From the NCBI RefSeq assembly GCF_036669915.1, contig NC_089314.1:3901120-3965119 (forward strand): DNA of 64,000 nucleotides. The letters are read 5' to 3'. Source of the stretch: Pocillopora verrucosa. Lineage: Eukaryota; Cnidaria; Anthozoa; Scleractinia; Pocilloporidae. Shown here piece by piece: positions 1-10,795 of this stretch. The notes under the pieces were generated by a model. It had not been told where the DNA came from. It made no database searches and worked only from the letters and a program-made list of their open reading frames with translations. The stretch's first letter is position 1. Each line of letters opens with the position of its first letter. Both the position numbers and the translations under genes were made by a program.

Positions 1-687
1 ACCTGCAGTCCCTCGTCGACGAACCCCAGAGAACTCAGATGTCAAAACAAACAGTGGAATGCTGTAAGCACCTGCATTCAAAACAAACCGTCAACATTAA
101 AGTAAAATTAATAATTGTGATTCATTCTAAAAATTTTAAAGGAGGAAGACCTTGCATCATTATCATCATATCGACATTCTATTCTCACCGTTTATTTTCA
201 CTCACATGACCTTATATTTTTCCTCTCTCCTTACATCTCTCTCTCCTTGTTTACCTAATCATCTGTATGCCCGTTCCAACCCGTGTCGAATTTTCTCTCT
301 TGTCCTCCTCATCCTCTTCAATTACATCTTTCTACTCCATACTTCAACTCCAGCTCTCTTCTCTTCCACTTCCTTGTTCTCCATCTTGTTTTTCACAATC
401 TCCTCTCTCTGTTTTATACATTTTCTACTTTCTTATCTTTCTCTTCAATCCCATTCTCCCTCTCGTTCTGTTTGTTCGTTTTCCCTTCTCTTCGTTCCTA
501 GAACTTAACCCTTTTAGTCAGCTTAAGGGTCATTTATCATGCAACGTCTTCCTTCGCCTGCCAACGAATTTTAGTTCGAGGAGGGAAGGTTGGTTTTCGT
601 ATCGGTAAGTTACTTCAAGCGCTAAAAGTTGCTAATGAGGGACTATTTTTCTTGCATAATACATGCATTAAAATGTCCATATCTTAC
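1..687. other. Gene A intron 2 (part), pyrimidine-rich
   Basis: This stretch lies downstream of exon 2 of minus-strand gene A and so is part of its second intron, which continues past the left edge. Positions about 170-500 are strongly C/T-rich on the plus strand, which keeps several frames open by composition alone. I see no third SLC22 exon (which would start with a Gly-Tyr-Ser motif), no RNA gene and no clear mobile-element ends. Confidence 0.6.
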
Positions 688-1980
688 CAATCATGAAACC
701 GACGATTGCTCGAAAGAGAGCAAACACCCAGAAAGCAGGAGAAAAAGCTGAAACAAAGTTGAACACGGCGCAGAAAAAGCCACACACAAACAACGGGAGC
801 TTCCGGCCAAACTTGTCCGAGATAGGGCTGACAGAAATACTACCAGCTATAAATCCAGCAAAGATCACAGAGGTTGATACAAATCCAAGTGCGCCTCTTT
901 TGCAATAAAGATCAAACTGTCAAAGGAGAAAGTGATTGAAACAAACCAACAAACAAAATAGAAGAGATTCGAGATTCATTCAAGTAGGGGAGGACTCTCT
1001 TATAAGCCGAAGGCTCGCTGTTGGAAAATGTCTACATGAAAAAACACGTAGTCCTTTGGGCGAGTCGATCCTACCATCACCTTACCGATATTTCTGATAG
1101 TCTGACTGCCCGTATGCAATCGTGCATTTACCGTTGATTTTTCAATCGTAGTCTTCGTGGTTATTCTTCGAATTCGTTGTTTATTTTATTCGCATTTAAC
1201 ATGGCCATGCAGGTCCAAACTATATTTGCTCTCCTCTGTGTCTAATATAAAAAACACGTCCACCTGCTATTCAGTGAAATACAAATCTAAAACCATGGCC
1301 ACATGGTCATTTCCATTTTCTTACGCTTGAGAATTTTTTCATGCTTAATTTTAAAGTTCTCATTGGCTCCTTAATATATTCTTTTTAAATATTTTTTATG
1401 GAGCAATTTTCAAATGAGTGTCAAAAGTAAAAGTAAGTAAGCAAAACTAAAACAATCGTCACGTGGTCATTCGCGTTTTCCCGCGCTTCAAGCAGTTTTC
1501 TAGTTTTCAATTTGAGTCTTCATTGGGTAGTGATATTAATCTTTGTTTTGATCAGTCGCTTTGATAACGTTGGTTTTGGTTTTTCGACACCTTATTGAAA
1601 ACCGCTCTATCCGTTTTGATTACATGGGTTTTTGTTACACCTCAACGTAATATATAAATACATCGAGAAACATCCCATGATACGATAATACCACTTACCT
1701 CAGTTACAACCGAAGTGAAGTCGTCGGCGAAGTCCCAGTCTTGCCGAGGAATATCGCATCTATGTTTGTATCTGTCGTCTCCCAGACTGATGGTGTCAGT
1801 AAAGGGGCAAGTCGAATTGTTTTTGCATTTCCATCCGGGCTCCGATGCAATGAATACCATTGCCATGACTGGAAAAGCCCACCATAATGCATAAGCAATA
1901 TTGAAATATATGTTGAGCACAATTTGGTAGCGACCAAAGCTTCCAATCCTCTCAAGTACTTCGTCTGTGGTTAGCTTCAT
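688..1980 (-). CDS. Gene A: SLC22-type organic cation/carnitine transporter, exons 1-2 (partial)
   Basis: Predicted multi-pass plasma-membrane transporter of the SLC22 branch of the major facilitator superfamily. Two exons are visible: exon 1 at 1699-1980 (282 bp, 94 codons, start ATG at 1980, donor GTAAGTGG) and exon 2 at 688-916 (229 bp, donor GTAAGAT); the rest lies off the left edge. Exon 1 encodes TM1 and the start of the large extracellular loop, with an N-N-S-T glycosylation sequon and conserved cysteines, ending in DDFTSVVTE. Exon 2 continues FDLYC, an OCT/OCTN hallmark, then TM2 and the MFS motif SDKFGRK. Exon lengths and phases equal those of genes B and C. ATG at 1980 was chosen because it aligns with the MALTTD starts of the paralogues; the sequence reads MKLTTD here. 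A transposon begins only 74 bp upstream of the ATG. The exact substrate cannot be told from sequence. Confidence 0.9.
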
Positions 1981-2149
1981 TGGAGTGATTGGAATTCTCA
2001 GGAGAATCTGCAAAAGAAAATTTGGATTTGATTCAAATCAGTGTACAATTAATGCACTAGTCAGTGGAAAGCCCTGCACCCCCATACCCGGGGAATGCGG
2101 GTCATTAGCGGGGGATTTTAGCGGTTTTTAGTGGTCATCTTTGCCCCAG

Positions 2150-2330
2150 TGTGACGTTGTTTATAAGAGGAACAAGACACACACAGGTGAAGTAACACAG
2201 GTCTATTTAATCGATGTCCGACGAACTCTACAAAACCGGAAAGCATGGTCTCTAAAGTTTTGTTGCCATGGTAGTTATGACGTAAATGCGGACCGGAAGT
2301 AAATAGAACGATAACATCGATATCGTTACA
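2150..2330 (-). repeat. 3' LTR (element orientation)
   Basis: 181-bp LTR, downstream copy relative to gag-pol. It has TG...CA termini and matches the 6781-6961 copy without a visible difference. The adjacent 2145-2149 CCCAG is one half of the target-site duplication. Confidence 0.95.
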
Positions 2331-2463
2331 TCTCCCTTTCTTCAGGAAACAAAAAAAAATGTAAACGTAACTGAATGTCTCAATCCTAGTTTAAAATAAA
2401 CTACAAAAAAAAAGAAAATTAAGAGTTTGTCATGTCCTTTTTTTGTTCTTTCGATAACCCCAA

Positions 2464-5400
2464 TCACTGGTAACGTGTGGGTGGTCGCACAATTCGTCCA
2501 GATCGAGTGGTGGTCACCAATGGGGAAATCTCCTGCTTATCTGCTGCAGACTGAGGTGGATATTCCGGATGTGGCTTGTCCGTGTTCTGCAAAGGTACTG
2601 TGTCTGATTGGTCCTTACTGACTGCAGTACTTGGTGTGGAAGGTGGTACCGATGGTATTTCATTACCAGAATTTGCAGAAATTGGTGTTGCCTTTGGGGA
2701 GAATCTCATCCCATCTTCACTGTGTGGCATCACTTCACGTGTATGTCTCAGGTGTCTGCGGTTCCTCCTATAAACTCTTCCATCTTCTGTTCTGACTTGA
2801 TAGGACCTTATGTCGACTTTGCCTTCGACTCTTGCTTGGGTCCAATCCTTCTTCTTTCCCAAGTGGGATTTTAGTGGCTGCAATCGCACTGTGTCTCCTG
2901 GGCGCAATTCCTTCAGTTCTTTGGCGCCTTGATTGTAGTACAGGGATTGTTTAGCCTTTTGTAGCTTGAACTTCTGATCAACCTCCTCTGGTAGCTTCGG
3001 CTTGAGCAATTGGTTTGAGGTTGGGAGTGGAGTCTTTGTTCTTCTACCGAATAATCGCTGAACAGGTGACGAGTTGAGTGTTTCTGTAGGAGTATTTCTC
3101 CAGTCCAGCAGGGCAAGATATGGGTCTTGTTCGGACTTGACGGCTTTCTCTAGCAGATGTTTTGCTGTCTTCACCGTGTTCTCGACTTTGCCGTTGGACT
3201 GAGGATATGTTGGAGAGCTTGTTATATGTTCAAAACCATAAGTGTCTGCGAACTGTTGGAACTTTGCGGAAGAAAAGGGCTGTCCATTATCCGATACAAG
3301 CTGGTCGGGAATTCCATGGCGGGCAAGATGGGCTTTCAACTTCTTCACAACTTCGTCTGCTGTCTTGCTTGTCATTCTGTCGACTTCAAAGAAGCTTGAA
3401 TAGTAGTCAACGGTCACCATGAAATCTACACCGTTCAGATCAAAAAAATCCACTGCGATTTTCTGCCATGGTCTACTGGGCAGTTCGTGACAAATCATTG
3501 GCTCTTTTCCTTGCTCGACAGGCTGGCTGTTGCAAATGGCACACTTTGCTACATAATCTTCGACATCTTTGTTCATCCCAGGCCAGTAAACTACTTCTCT
3601 TGCTCTTCTGAGACAGCCTTGGATGCCGATGTGGCTCCGGTGGATCTTAGCCAACATGTCAGCTTTCACGCTCATAGGGATAACTAGTCTTTCACCTTTG
3701 AAGACCAGTCCATTCTGCAAAGACAGTTCGTCCCGAAATGTAAAGTAACCACTGATGTTTGCTGATACCCCAGCCTTGGTAGCTGGCCAACCTTGCCTGA
3801 TTGTTTTCTTCAGCTCTCTCAGGGTAGGATCGGATTCTGTTGCTTGCTGAATGGCAATCAGCGTTGGTTCCGATACTGGCAAGTATTGTATCATATTGAT
3901 GTGCTCTAGCTCTCTTTCAGTGTCTCCTCTCATGTTCTCTATGTACATAACATCTTCTGCTACATCTTCTTTTGTGCTCTTGCGCACTCTGTATGCTCTG
4001 CTCAGTGTATCTGCCAGATACATTTCAGTCCCTTTTTTGTAAGACACTTGGAGGTCATACTTCTGCAATCTTAGCAACATTCGCTGAAGACGTTTAGGGG
4101 CACTAAGTAGACTTTTACGGAAGATGCTCTCCAAGGGTTTGTGGTCAGTTTGGATCTTGACAGGTCGACCATATACAAACTGCTCAAAACGTTCTACTCC
4201 GAAAAGTATTGCAAGCATCTCTTTCTCTATCTGGGCATAGTTCACTTCTGTTTCTGTCATGGAACGAGATACATAAGCCACGGGCTGGCCTCCTTGCATA
4301 AGACATGCACCAAGTCCTCGGTCTGATGCATCACACTGCAATTCCACGTCGTCTTTGGGGTTAAAATACTTGAGGACAGGGGCAGCTGAGAGTATCTCCT
4401 TAACTCGCTTGAAACTACAACCTTGTACTTGCTCATCCCAACGGAACTGGTTCCCTTCTTTCAAGAGGTCTCTCATTGGGGCTGTAGCTTCTGACAGGTT
4501 AGGAGCGAACTTCTGGAGGTAATTTACCATGCCGAGAAGTCTCTTGAGATCTTGTTTGCTTGTCGGGGTTGGCATCTCTTTGATACCTTGTACTTTGTCT
4601 GGGTCAGGCTTAAGACCATCTTGACATATAACATGTCCCATAAACTTCACTTCTTTGCGACGGAGCTTAAGCTTCTCTTTGTTCAACTTAATGCCAGTAG
4701 CGCGGCAGCGTTCTAACAATGCTGTCAGCTTTGCATCATGGTCAGAAAGTGCTTCAGCTTCTGTTTCTCCGACACCAAAAACAAGGATATCATCAAATAT
4801 TGGCTTAATTCCATCAAGACCTTCCAGGGCGTATTCCAATCTCCTCTGAAACTCTTCCGGAGCGGGTGATATGCCGAAGGGCATCCGCGTCCAGCGGAAC
4901 CTTCCCCAGGGGGTACCGAATGTGGTCAGAAGACTGCTTTCATCGTCTAGCTGCACATGCCAAAAACCGTTCTTTGCGTCGACGACACTGAAGACTTTAG
5001 CATTTGTAAGCAGTGGTAGTAGATCATCGATCACTGGAAGGGGAAAATGATTTCTCCTGAGTGCTTTATTCAGAGGTTTTGGGTCGATACATAACCTTAT
5101 CTTTCCAGTACTCTTCTTAATGACCACCATTGAGGAAATCCAATCTGTTGGAACATCTACTGGTTGCAAGATGCCTATCTTAACTAAGCGTTCTAGTTCC
5201 TGTTTTAAAGGCTCTTTTACTGCAAAGGGGACTTTCCTCACTGGCAGTGCCACAGGGGTTACGGACTTATCAATCTCGAGGTGAAGCTTTCCTTTGAGCT
5301 TTCCTTCTCCTGAGAAGACATCTCCGAATTTGCTCACGAGATCTGGCTGTGTGAGAATCTCATTCGAGAGAGACATGATGTTATCGGTGTTAATTACTAT

Positions 5401-6690
5401 GAGGCCAAACTGCTGCACCGATTCAGCACCAAGGAGTGCTGTGTGACCTGTTGGAACGACGGTGTATTCCGTGAGGAAACACTGTCCATTCTTGGGGTTG
5501 AAGGTCTCTACCTTAGTACATCCTAGAGGTTTCAGCTCTGATTTGTTGAACATGACGAGGGTAGATTGAGTAGGCTGAAGGCGTTCCATCCGCGGATCCT
5601 TAAATACCTGCTGATAAATATCTGCTGGGAGGATATTGACTGTTGCTCCACAGTCTAACTGGAATTTCACTGTTTCATCCTTCAAGCGCATGTTAGCATA
5701 AATCTTCTTGGGGCTGTTTTTTGCATACAGGACGCTCACATATTCTACACTGAATAAGTAATCATCAGAATCTTCGTCATTAAACTCCTGAACTTCTTGT
5801 TCTACATTGTGGACTGACTTCTTAGTTTGCTTTTTGTTAGCTTTCTGACTTCTGCAAGCCACTGAGAAGTGGTTCATTCGACCACAATTATCACACTTGT
5901 GCTGCCATGCTGGACAGAGTTCCTTCTTTAAAGGATGGGTTCTGTGGCAGAACTTACATCTAACTGGTTCTGTTACTTTGTTGTGGACGGGGCGTTGAAC
6001 TTTACTGAAATTTCGTACTTTATTATGGCGAAAACCTATCTTCGATTTTGGGTGGCCTGTGGCAACGGCGCTAACCTCCTCCGCATGGGACATCTCCTTA
6101 AGTTGTTTGGATGTGGTTTCACTCGCACGGCAAATATCAATACACTTGTTAAGAGTTAGTTTGTTCTCAGCTAGCAGCTTTTTTCGGGTGGCGTTATCTC
6201 TAATTCCTACCACAACTCTGTCTCTAATCATTCGCTCTTGCATGATGCCAAAATTGCACGTTTTAGCTAACGAACGTAAAGCTGTAAGGAAAACATCAAA
6301 TGACTCACCGACCTCCTGTACTCTCTGATTGAACAGATAGGCTTCGTATATTTCATTCGTCTCACCGATGAAAAAAGCGTCTAGAAGCTCTATCACTTTG
6401 TCGATGTCGGTTTTCTCTTCTTCATTTCCGAAGGGCAAACCATCGTAAATCTCCAGGATATCTGGGCCAATACATGTCAACAATGTGGCTGTTCGAAGAT
6501 TACTGCTTTGCGTACTGAGCCGTGAGGCGATCTCGTAGTTTGTCCAAAGCCGCTTAAATTTCTTCCAATTCACAGCTAAGTTCCCCTTGAAGTCTAGTTT
6601 TGACGGTAAAGGAATAGAGGACTGGATAAATTGAGGAGTTGCTGGCTGCGTGCTTGTTGAAGCTACGCTCGACGAGCCTGATTCGGTCAT
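2464..6690 (-). CDS. gag-pol: Gag-Pol polyprotein of Ty3/Gypsy retrotransposon (K02A2.6-like)
   Basis: Single 1408-aa frame, start ATG at 6690, no internal stop. Gag (roughly residues 1-300) ends with a CCHC zinc knuckle, CDNCGRMNHF, near residue 263, preceded by another Cys/His pair cluster. The aspartic protease active site is near residue 344 as LDCGATVN (Cys where most enzymes have Thr or Ser). Reverse transcriptase follows, with its catalytic block FDDILVF near residue 627. RNase H runs from about 790 to 860, containing LQCDASDRG and TDHKPLE. Integrase starts with an HHCC zinc finger (about 1015-1060) followed by the D-D-E core, including VSDNGQPF and the E of NGKVEN, and ends in a basic tail. 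Gag and Pol are fused with no frameshift site. Domain order PR-RT-RH-IN is that of Ty3/Gypsy. Its role is copying the element through an RNA intermediate; it has no link to the transporters. Confidence 0.96.
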   Translation of the reverse strand: MTESGSSSVASTSTQPATPQFIQSSIPLPSKLDFKGNLAVNWKKFKRLWTNYEIASRLSTQSSNLRTATLLTCIGPDILEIYDGLPFGNEEEKTDIDKVIELLDAFFIGETNEIYEAYLFNQRVQEVGESFDVFLTALRSLAKTCNFGIMQERMIRDRVVVGIRDNATRKKLLAENKLTLNKCIDICRASETTSKQLKEMSHAEEVSAVATGHPKSKIGFRHNKVRNFSKVQRPVHNKVTEPVRCKFCHRTHPLKKELCPAWQHKCDNCGRMNHFSVACRSQKANKKQTKKSVHNVEQEVQEFNDEDSDDYLFSVEYVSVLYAKNSPKKIYANMRLKDETVKFQLDCGATVNILPADIYQQVFKDPRMERLQPTQSTLVMFNKSELKPLGCTKVETFNPKNGQCFLTEYTVVPTGHTALLGAESVQQFGLIVINTDNIMSLSNEILTQPDLVSKFGDVFSGEGKLKGKLHLEIDKSVTPVALPVRKVPFAVKEPLKQELERLVKIGILQPVDVPTDWISSMVVIKKSTGKIRLCIDPKPLNKALRRNHFPLPVIDDLLPLLTNAKVFSVVDAKNGFWHVQLDDESSLLTTFGTPWGRFRWTRMPFGISPAPEEFQRRLEYALEGLDGIKPIFDDILVFGVGETEAEALSDHDAKLTALLERCRATGIKLNKEKLKLRRKEVKFMGHVICQDGLKPDPDKVQGIKEMPTPTSKQDLKRLLGMVNYLQKFAPNLSEATAPMRDLLKEGNQFRWDEQVQGCSFKRVKEILSAAPVLKYFNPKDDVELQCDASDRGLGACLMQGGQPVAYVSRSMTETEVNYAQIEKEMLAILFGVERFEQFVYGRPVKIQTDHKPLESIFRKSLLSAPKRLQRMLLRLQKYDLQVSYKKGTEMYLADTLSRAYRVRKSTKEDVAEDVMYIENMRGDTERELEHINMIQYLPVSEPTLIAIQQATESDPTLRELKKTIRQGWPATKAGVSANISGYFTFRDELSLQNGLVFKGERLVIPMSVKADMLAKIHRSHIGIQGCLRRAREVVYWPGMNKDVEDYVAKCAICNSQPVEQGKEPMICHELPSRPWQKIAVDFFDLNGVDFMVTVDYYSSFFEVDRMTSKTADEVVKKLKAHLARHGIPDQLVSDNGQPFSSAKFQQFADTYGFEHITSSPTYPQSNGKVENTVKTAKHLLEKAVKSEQDPYLALLDWRNTPTETLNSSPVQRLFGRRTKTPLPTSNQLLKPKLPEEVDQKFKLQKAKQSLYYNQGAKELKELRPGDTVRLQPLKSHLGKKKDWTQARVEGKVDIRSYQVRTEDGRVYRRNRRHLRHTREVMPHSEDGMRFSPKATPISANSGNEIPSVPPSTPSTAVSKDQSDTVPLQNTDKPHPEYPPQSAADKQEISPLVTTTRSGRIVRPPTRYQ

Positions 6691-6780
6691 CTGGAGCTAG
6701 ATTCACTGAGTTTGGCTTGAAAATTCACTCAAGTATTTCAGCGACGATTCTGTAGGAAGAATCCCAAATCACTGACACCA

Positions 6781-6961
6781 TGTGACGTTGTTTATAAGAG
6801 GAACAAGACACACACAGGTGAAGTAACACAGGTCTATTTAATCGATGTCCGACGAACTCTACAAAACCGGAAAGCATGGTCTCTAAAGTTTTGTTGCCAT
6901 GGTAGTTATGACGTAAATGCGGACCGGAAGTAAATAGAACGATAACATCGATATCGTTACA
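6781..6961 (-). repeat. 5' LTR (element orientation)
   Basis: 181-bp LTR that should drive transcription of the element on the minus strand. It appears identical to the 2150-2330 copy. An A/T-rich TATA-like segment (GATTAAATAG on the minus strand) lies near its middle. The primer-binding site abuts it at 6780, and CCCAG at 6962-6966 is the second half of the target duplication. Confidence 0.95.
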
Positions 6962-7524
6962 CCCAGTGTGCGGGGTGTTCGACAACATTAGACACAAATA
7001 ACAGCGACCGGGGACCGTTAGCGGGGCTTTGGCGGGGATTTCGCTTTTGAATAGGCCTGCAAAGAACACTGGGAAAGCGTATGATCTCAAAATGGCGGCC
7101 GCCAACAAGAAGGTATGTACGATTTATGTACGATGTAATGGGCCATCGATTAAATTCTGTGTTCAATCTCATGTCTTGTAGTGAAATTAGAAAAAGTTGG
7201 GTATTGTTTATGCCCTCGTCATGCTTGATTAGCGATTTATTTAGAGCGTTGAGCCATGATTGTTTCATCTATTTTATGAAGACATTGAAAAAGTTTTTGT
7301 AAGAGTTAAATTTGAGGCACAATTCTTGAAATAAATTAATTTTGGTCAACGTTGTGTATTTGGGATTTTTCAAGTATCGCCCCGGGGGCGGATTACAAAA
7401 ATGAGGTTTTGACATAAGAAATTGCCCCGCATAGCGGGGAATTTGCTTCATTTAGTTGGGACGCCTGGTCTAATGCCCCGCTATTCCCCGGGTATGGTGG
7501 TGCGGGGCTTTCCACTGACTAGTG

Positions 7525-9900
7525 GATAAGGCATATAGAGCCGGAAAAATATGAGAGTTTCTATTTACTCCTCTAAGATAATTTTTTGTTTTAAACAGTT
7601 AAATAGTGTCAAATTCACCATATGTTCTTATCGTAAAATCGATTCTCTTGCGAGAAATACCGTCTTGAAGAGACCTAACGAGCAGGTTCGGAAACTGGTG
7701 CTCAGACCCTTTTCCCGTGTTTTCATCGGCCATTTTTGAATTGCTATGCATGCGGATTACTACTGCACTTTCGGTCTTAGACTGCAGTTTCCTGTTTGCC
7801 ATTCCCCATTCATATATATTTTACTAAGATCACGCAACAAGTGTCGCAAATAAGTCAGAGGTTGTTTTCGATCTAAGCCTGTAAATGCAGTTTCATTCAA
7901 ATAAAGGGTTTCGATGATTTGTTTTTTTTTTGCGGTGAACAATTTTTCTGGGTGGTGATTATTTTAACCACAACTTTGCGTGACATACCGGTGCATTGAA
8001 ATACACTCGTCACGGGAACAAAGACTTGGCCGCAGGTCAAATAATGATTGCTTGAAATCAACAACTGACGAGTCGAATTACAAACACAATATTTTGGTTT
8101 TAAATTCCGTCCTCATTAAAACAAAATAAAGCGCCAACCCGACGCCAATATCCTAAAAAAAAATGAACGTTATTGAACTTTCATCAACCGGCCTGACACA
8201 AATGAAAACGTCATCCATTGTTTGGACTTTGTGGATGCAACAAAAACACGCCAATGAAATGTTCATGAAGGCACGATAGAAAATTTTGCAAGGTATTCCG
8301 CATCTGGGGCCATTCAATGCTCGATACAAAGAAAACATGAAAGCTTTTTACAAATTTCGACGAAACTTTGAAGATTTTTAAAACTTCTATGGTATGCAAC
8401 TCAAACTAAGGTGCATTGTTGCCGCCATGCAATATCTCGTTCATTTAGTGTGCATCACACTGGAGAAACAGAGACTGAGTTATATGGGCGTTTTAAATGA
8501 TAGACATCATTATATTATGGTAGAATCATAAATTTCTCTTCTTCAATTTAGCCGCGGTGTGTTTGTTTCAATGAAGGAGCGGTAAAATTTCCGCACAGCC
8601 CCATCCTACATTATGCATTCAGTTCTTGAACAGAGGAAACAATGACAAAAACAATACATTTCCGTTGGGAAAACAGATTTGTTTTACAATAGTATGAGGC
8701 TGTGCGGAAACTTTACCGAAGGAGCTTACAATCAATAGACACGGCATGTTGGTTCCGACTGAATTCGAATAATCCAACCATGATTTAGCCGGTATCAATG
8801 TCGACATCATGGTTTGGTCAATTCGGCTAAGAAATGACTTACATTTTCGTGCAAAGATTGTTATCGTACCTCTCTCGGGCTTGAATTGAGTAGAAAACGT
8901 GCTGTTTCTTTTCCAATCTCGCTGACCTTTGGTCGATTTACACATGTGCTCTATGCACAAATATGTTTGGGCTTTTGAAAAAACGCTAATAAGCAAGGTG
9001 TGTTTGTGACATTTGCGTGCCTTCTCAGCCGTTAGTTATTGTCCTTATCTCAATACAATTGTCTCTTCAATAAAGATCAGTCAACCTTTACAATTATGAA
9101 TAAATTAATAAAATGTGGAGTTTTGTGAGTATTAGCTTTGAAAGCTGAATGACTGATTTCAAGGAACATTGAATTAGCCTAGAAATTATTCAAGCCGTGC
9201 GTGTTCCTGTGAGAAATTCTTTGCAAGTTTTCCAATGCAGTGAATAGACGTGTCATTTTCAAAAGTAAACATGTTTAGGCTAGACATAACATTACTGGAT
9301 GTCACTGAAATAAAGAATGGGGAATGGAAATTGAGAAGGGGTACGGATGATATGGAAAAGAGAATAGGAAAGTGGGGGATGGGGATGACAAAAGGAAACC
9401 TGGAAATGAAAAAAGGTACTATTGATTGCGTGTGAAACAAATGCATTAGCTGATGACATTTTGATATCAGGATTAATTCATTTATCTTCTCATATTTATT
9501 CGCCCTCATCTGGCGAATAAATGTGACATACACACGGATTTTGACACTCTCGCGCGGCTCGGAATGTTAGGAATACCAGGACAATATCCTAGCATTTCTA
9601 AAAAGTACTTACAGTTGAGGCCGCTTATTCATGCAAATTACCACTTGAAATCTGCTAAATTCATTATCTGCTTGGCGCGTTTAACGGTCATAAAAAGTAA
9701 AAAGTGAGTTATTTTTCAGCTCTGCTGTAGCCACAAGCTTGAAAAGTGAGGCAAGTGCATTGTGTCTATCGAAAACTAAAACGGCAGTACTCTCAGCAAA
9801 TGATCATCCAACTGTGGCCCACATTTGGGTTCGTTTGTCGTTCATTTGGACTCAGAAAAGTCAAGCACTTGAACTTTATTAAACCTCCATTCTATTAATT
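7525..9900. other. Intergenic region between genes A and B
   Basis: No gene is supported here. Short ORFs are uncorrelated with any family I recognise. It holds one 137-bp MITE (8581-8717) and a purine-rich patch (about 9310-9420). Divergently oriented genes A and B would have regulatory sequence in this area or nearer their starts, but no specific site can be named. Confidence 0.5.
8581..8717. mobile_element. 137-bp MITE, copy 1, with 8-bp target duplication
   Basis: The element begins GGTAAAATTTCCGCACAGCC and ends with the inverted form GGCTGTGCGGAAACTTTACC. It is flanked by the perfect 8-bp direct repeat GAAGGAGC (8573-8580 and 8718-8725). A second copy of exactly the same length lies at 33027-33163 in the opposite orientation. 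An 8-bp duplication is typical of hAT and P superfamilies; no coding capacity. Confidence 0.93.
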
Positions 9901-10723
9901 TCGAAATAAACCCTAAAGTAGCTCTTTCCTGAATGTCAACAAACTTGATTTGAGCTGTAATTGACTAGTAAATAACTATAATCAAATATAGATCTACATC
10001 ACGATTTTGTTCTTTTAGAACAGCCAACAAACACTGACAAAATTTTTCCGAAAATTGTACCTCAGCTGGTATTTAATATCGTACCTAGATTCTACCGTTA
10101 GACTGTAACTGAAATGTCTGGCTATAGCGCGGAAGGTCTGGGTACGGGACCAGCTGGTACCTTAAAGACCCTATTAGTTAATTACTGGTTCCTAAGGAAA
10201 TTGTTTTTTCGCCTTTCTCTAAAAGCCTAAAAACTGAGCATTCAAATCTGAAAACCTGATCATGGCCGGCCTTAAGATGCGATCCCAATTTGCGATATGA
10301 ATAAATTTTTTAAAGACCTAGCTAGAATTTAGCCGATGCACGTAAATCGTTTTATCCACTGGGCTTTTAAAGGCCGAAGCTGCTTCTGTGCTACCCGACT
10401 TGTGCTGACCGACTTTTCAGACAGTCGGACGTACAGTACTCGGGTCATTCCTTCCATTCACGCATTATATGCAGGCTTTTGAAGATTTTGTACGGTTTCG
10501 TATCCGTTATACATATCCTATACTCAAAAGATGTTACGTGGCTGGTTCTGTACCAGGCTGACGCACTTTCTGAGTTGTGACTCACCCGTGGTATTTCATG
10601 TCGTACTTTATTGTATGTGTTTTTGACTATCGCTGTTTTCCATCGCAAACCAGTACAAGGACTGAGAATATATTCACAGTCATTTGTTTATCACTTGACG
10701 GGTTTATTTGGAACCAACATAAT

Positions 10724-10795
10724 GGGTTAGCTCGGTTGGTAGTGCACTATGTCGGTGTCGTTGAGGTCATGGGTTCCAATCCCGCACAGGCCTCA
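10724..10795 (+). repeat. tRNA-derived SINE head, copy 1
   Basis: A tRNA-like Pol III promoter: an A box (TTAGCTCGGTTGGTAG) and a B box (GGGTTCCAATCCC) spaced as in a tRNA, then a T-rich run. The anticodon arm does not pair well, so it is read as a SINE head, not a tRNA. The same sequence stands at 23417-23488 in the second duplication unit, so it was inserted before the duplication. The copy here has lost the usual GTAGAGC of the A box (GTAGTGC). Confidence 0.65.

Larger units (their letters stand above)
2150..6961 (-). mobile_element. Full-length Ty3/Gypsy LTR retrotransposon
   Basis: A complete 4812-bp element in minus orientation. It has 181-bp LTRs at both ends that begin TG and end CA and appear identical base for base. 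It is flanked by a 5-bp target duplication CCCAG (2145-2149 and 6962-6966). Directly inside the 5' LTR (6780 leftwards, minus strand) is a primer-binding site beginning TGGTGTCAGTG, and directly before the 3' LTR is a purine tract AAGAAAGGGAGA (2331-2342). One uninterrupted gag-pol frame lies between. Identical LTRs and an intact frame indicate a very recent insertion, possibly still mobile. It sits inside an older TIR element, giving a clear order of events. Confidence 0.96.
2055..7524. mobile_element. Old TIR DNA transposon/MITE, split by a nested LTR retrotransposon
   Basis: The two ends are near-perfect inverted repeats of about 45 bp: the left reads CACTAGTCAGTGGAAAGCCC at 2055, and the right end at 7505-7524 is its exact reverse complement, with the match continuing inward through CATACCCGGGGAAT with only a few mismatches. 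The palindrome ACTAGT at both edges could be part of the TIR or a target duplication, so the superfamily is not resolved; a CAGTG start is compatible with hAT. Without the nested retrotransposon the element is about 655 bp and encodes no transposase, so it is a non-autonomous element. It starts 74 bp upstream of the gene A start codon. Confidence 0.8.

Noticed and set aside
152-608. Overlapping plus-strand ORFs of up to 118 codons
   Set aside because: They follow a C/T-rich tract, are rich in Ser/Leu/Phe in every frame and match no family; they fall inside gene A intron 2 on the other strand.
2055-2062. Firm assignment of the outer TIR element to hAT by target duplication
   Set aside because: The edge sequence ACTAGT is itself palindromic, so a 6-bp duplication, a TA duplication and a longer TIR cannot be told apart; no matching 8-bp repeat was found.
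2913-6328. Numerous short ORFs across 2.4-6.7 kb
   Set aside because: They are shadows of the gag-pol frame on the minus strand.
9186-9533. 115-codon minus ORF
   Set aside because: It overlies a purine-rich low-complexity patch, has no motif and has no spliced partner.
10724-10795. Functional tRNA gene
   Set aside because: A and B boxes are present, but the acceptor and anticodon stems do not pair convincingly and the sequence is embedded in a longer repeat; SINE head is the better reading.
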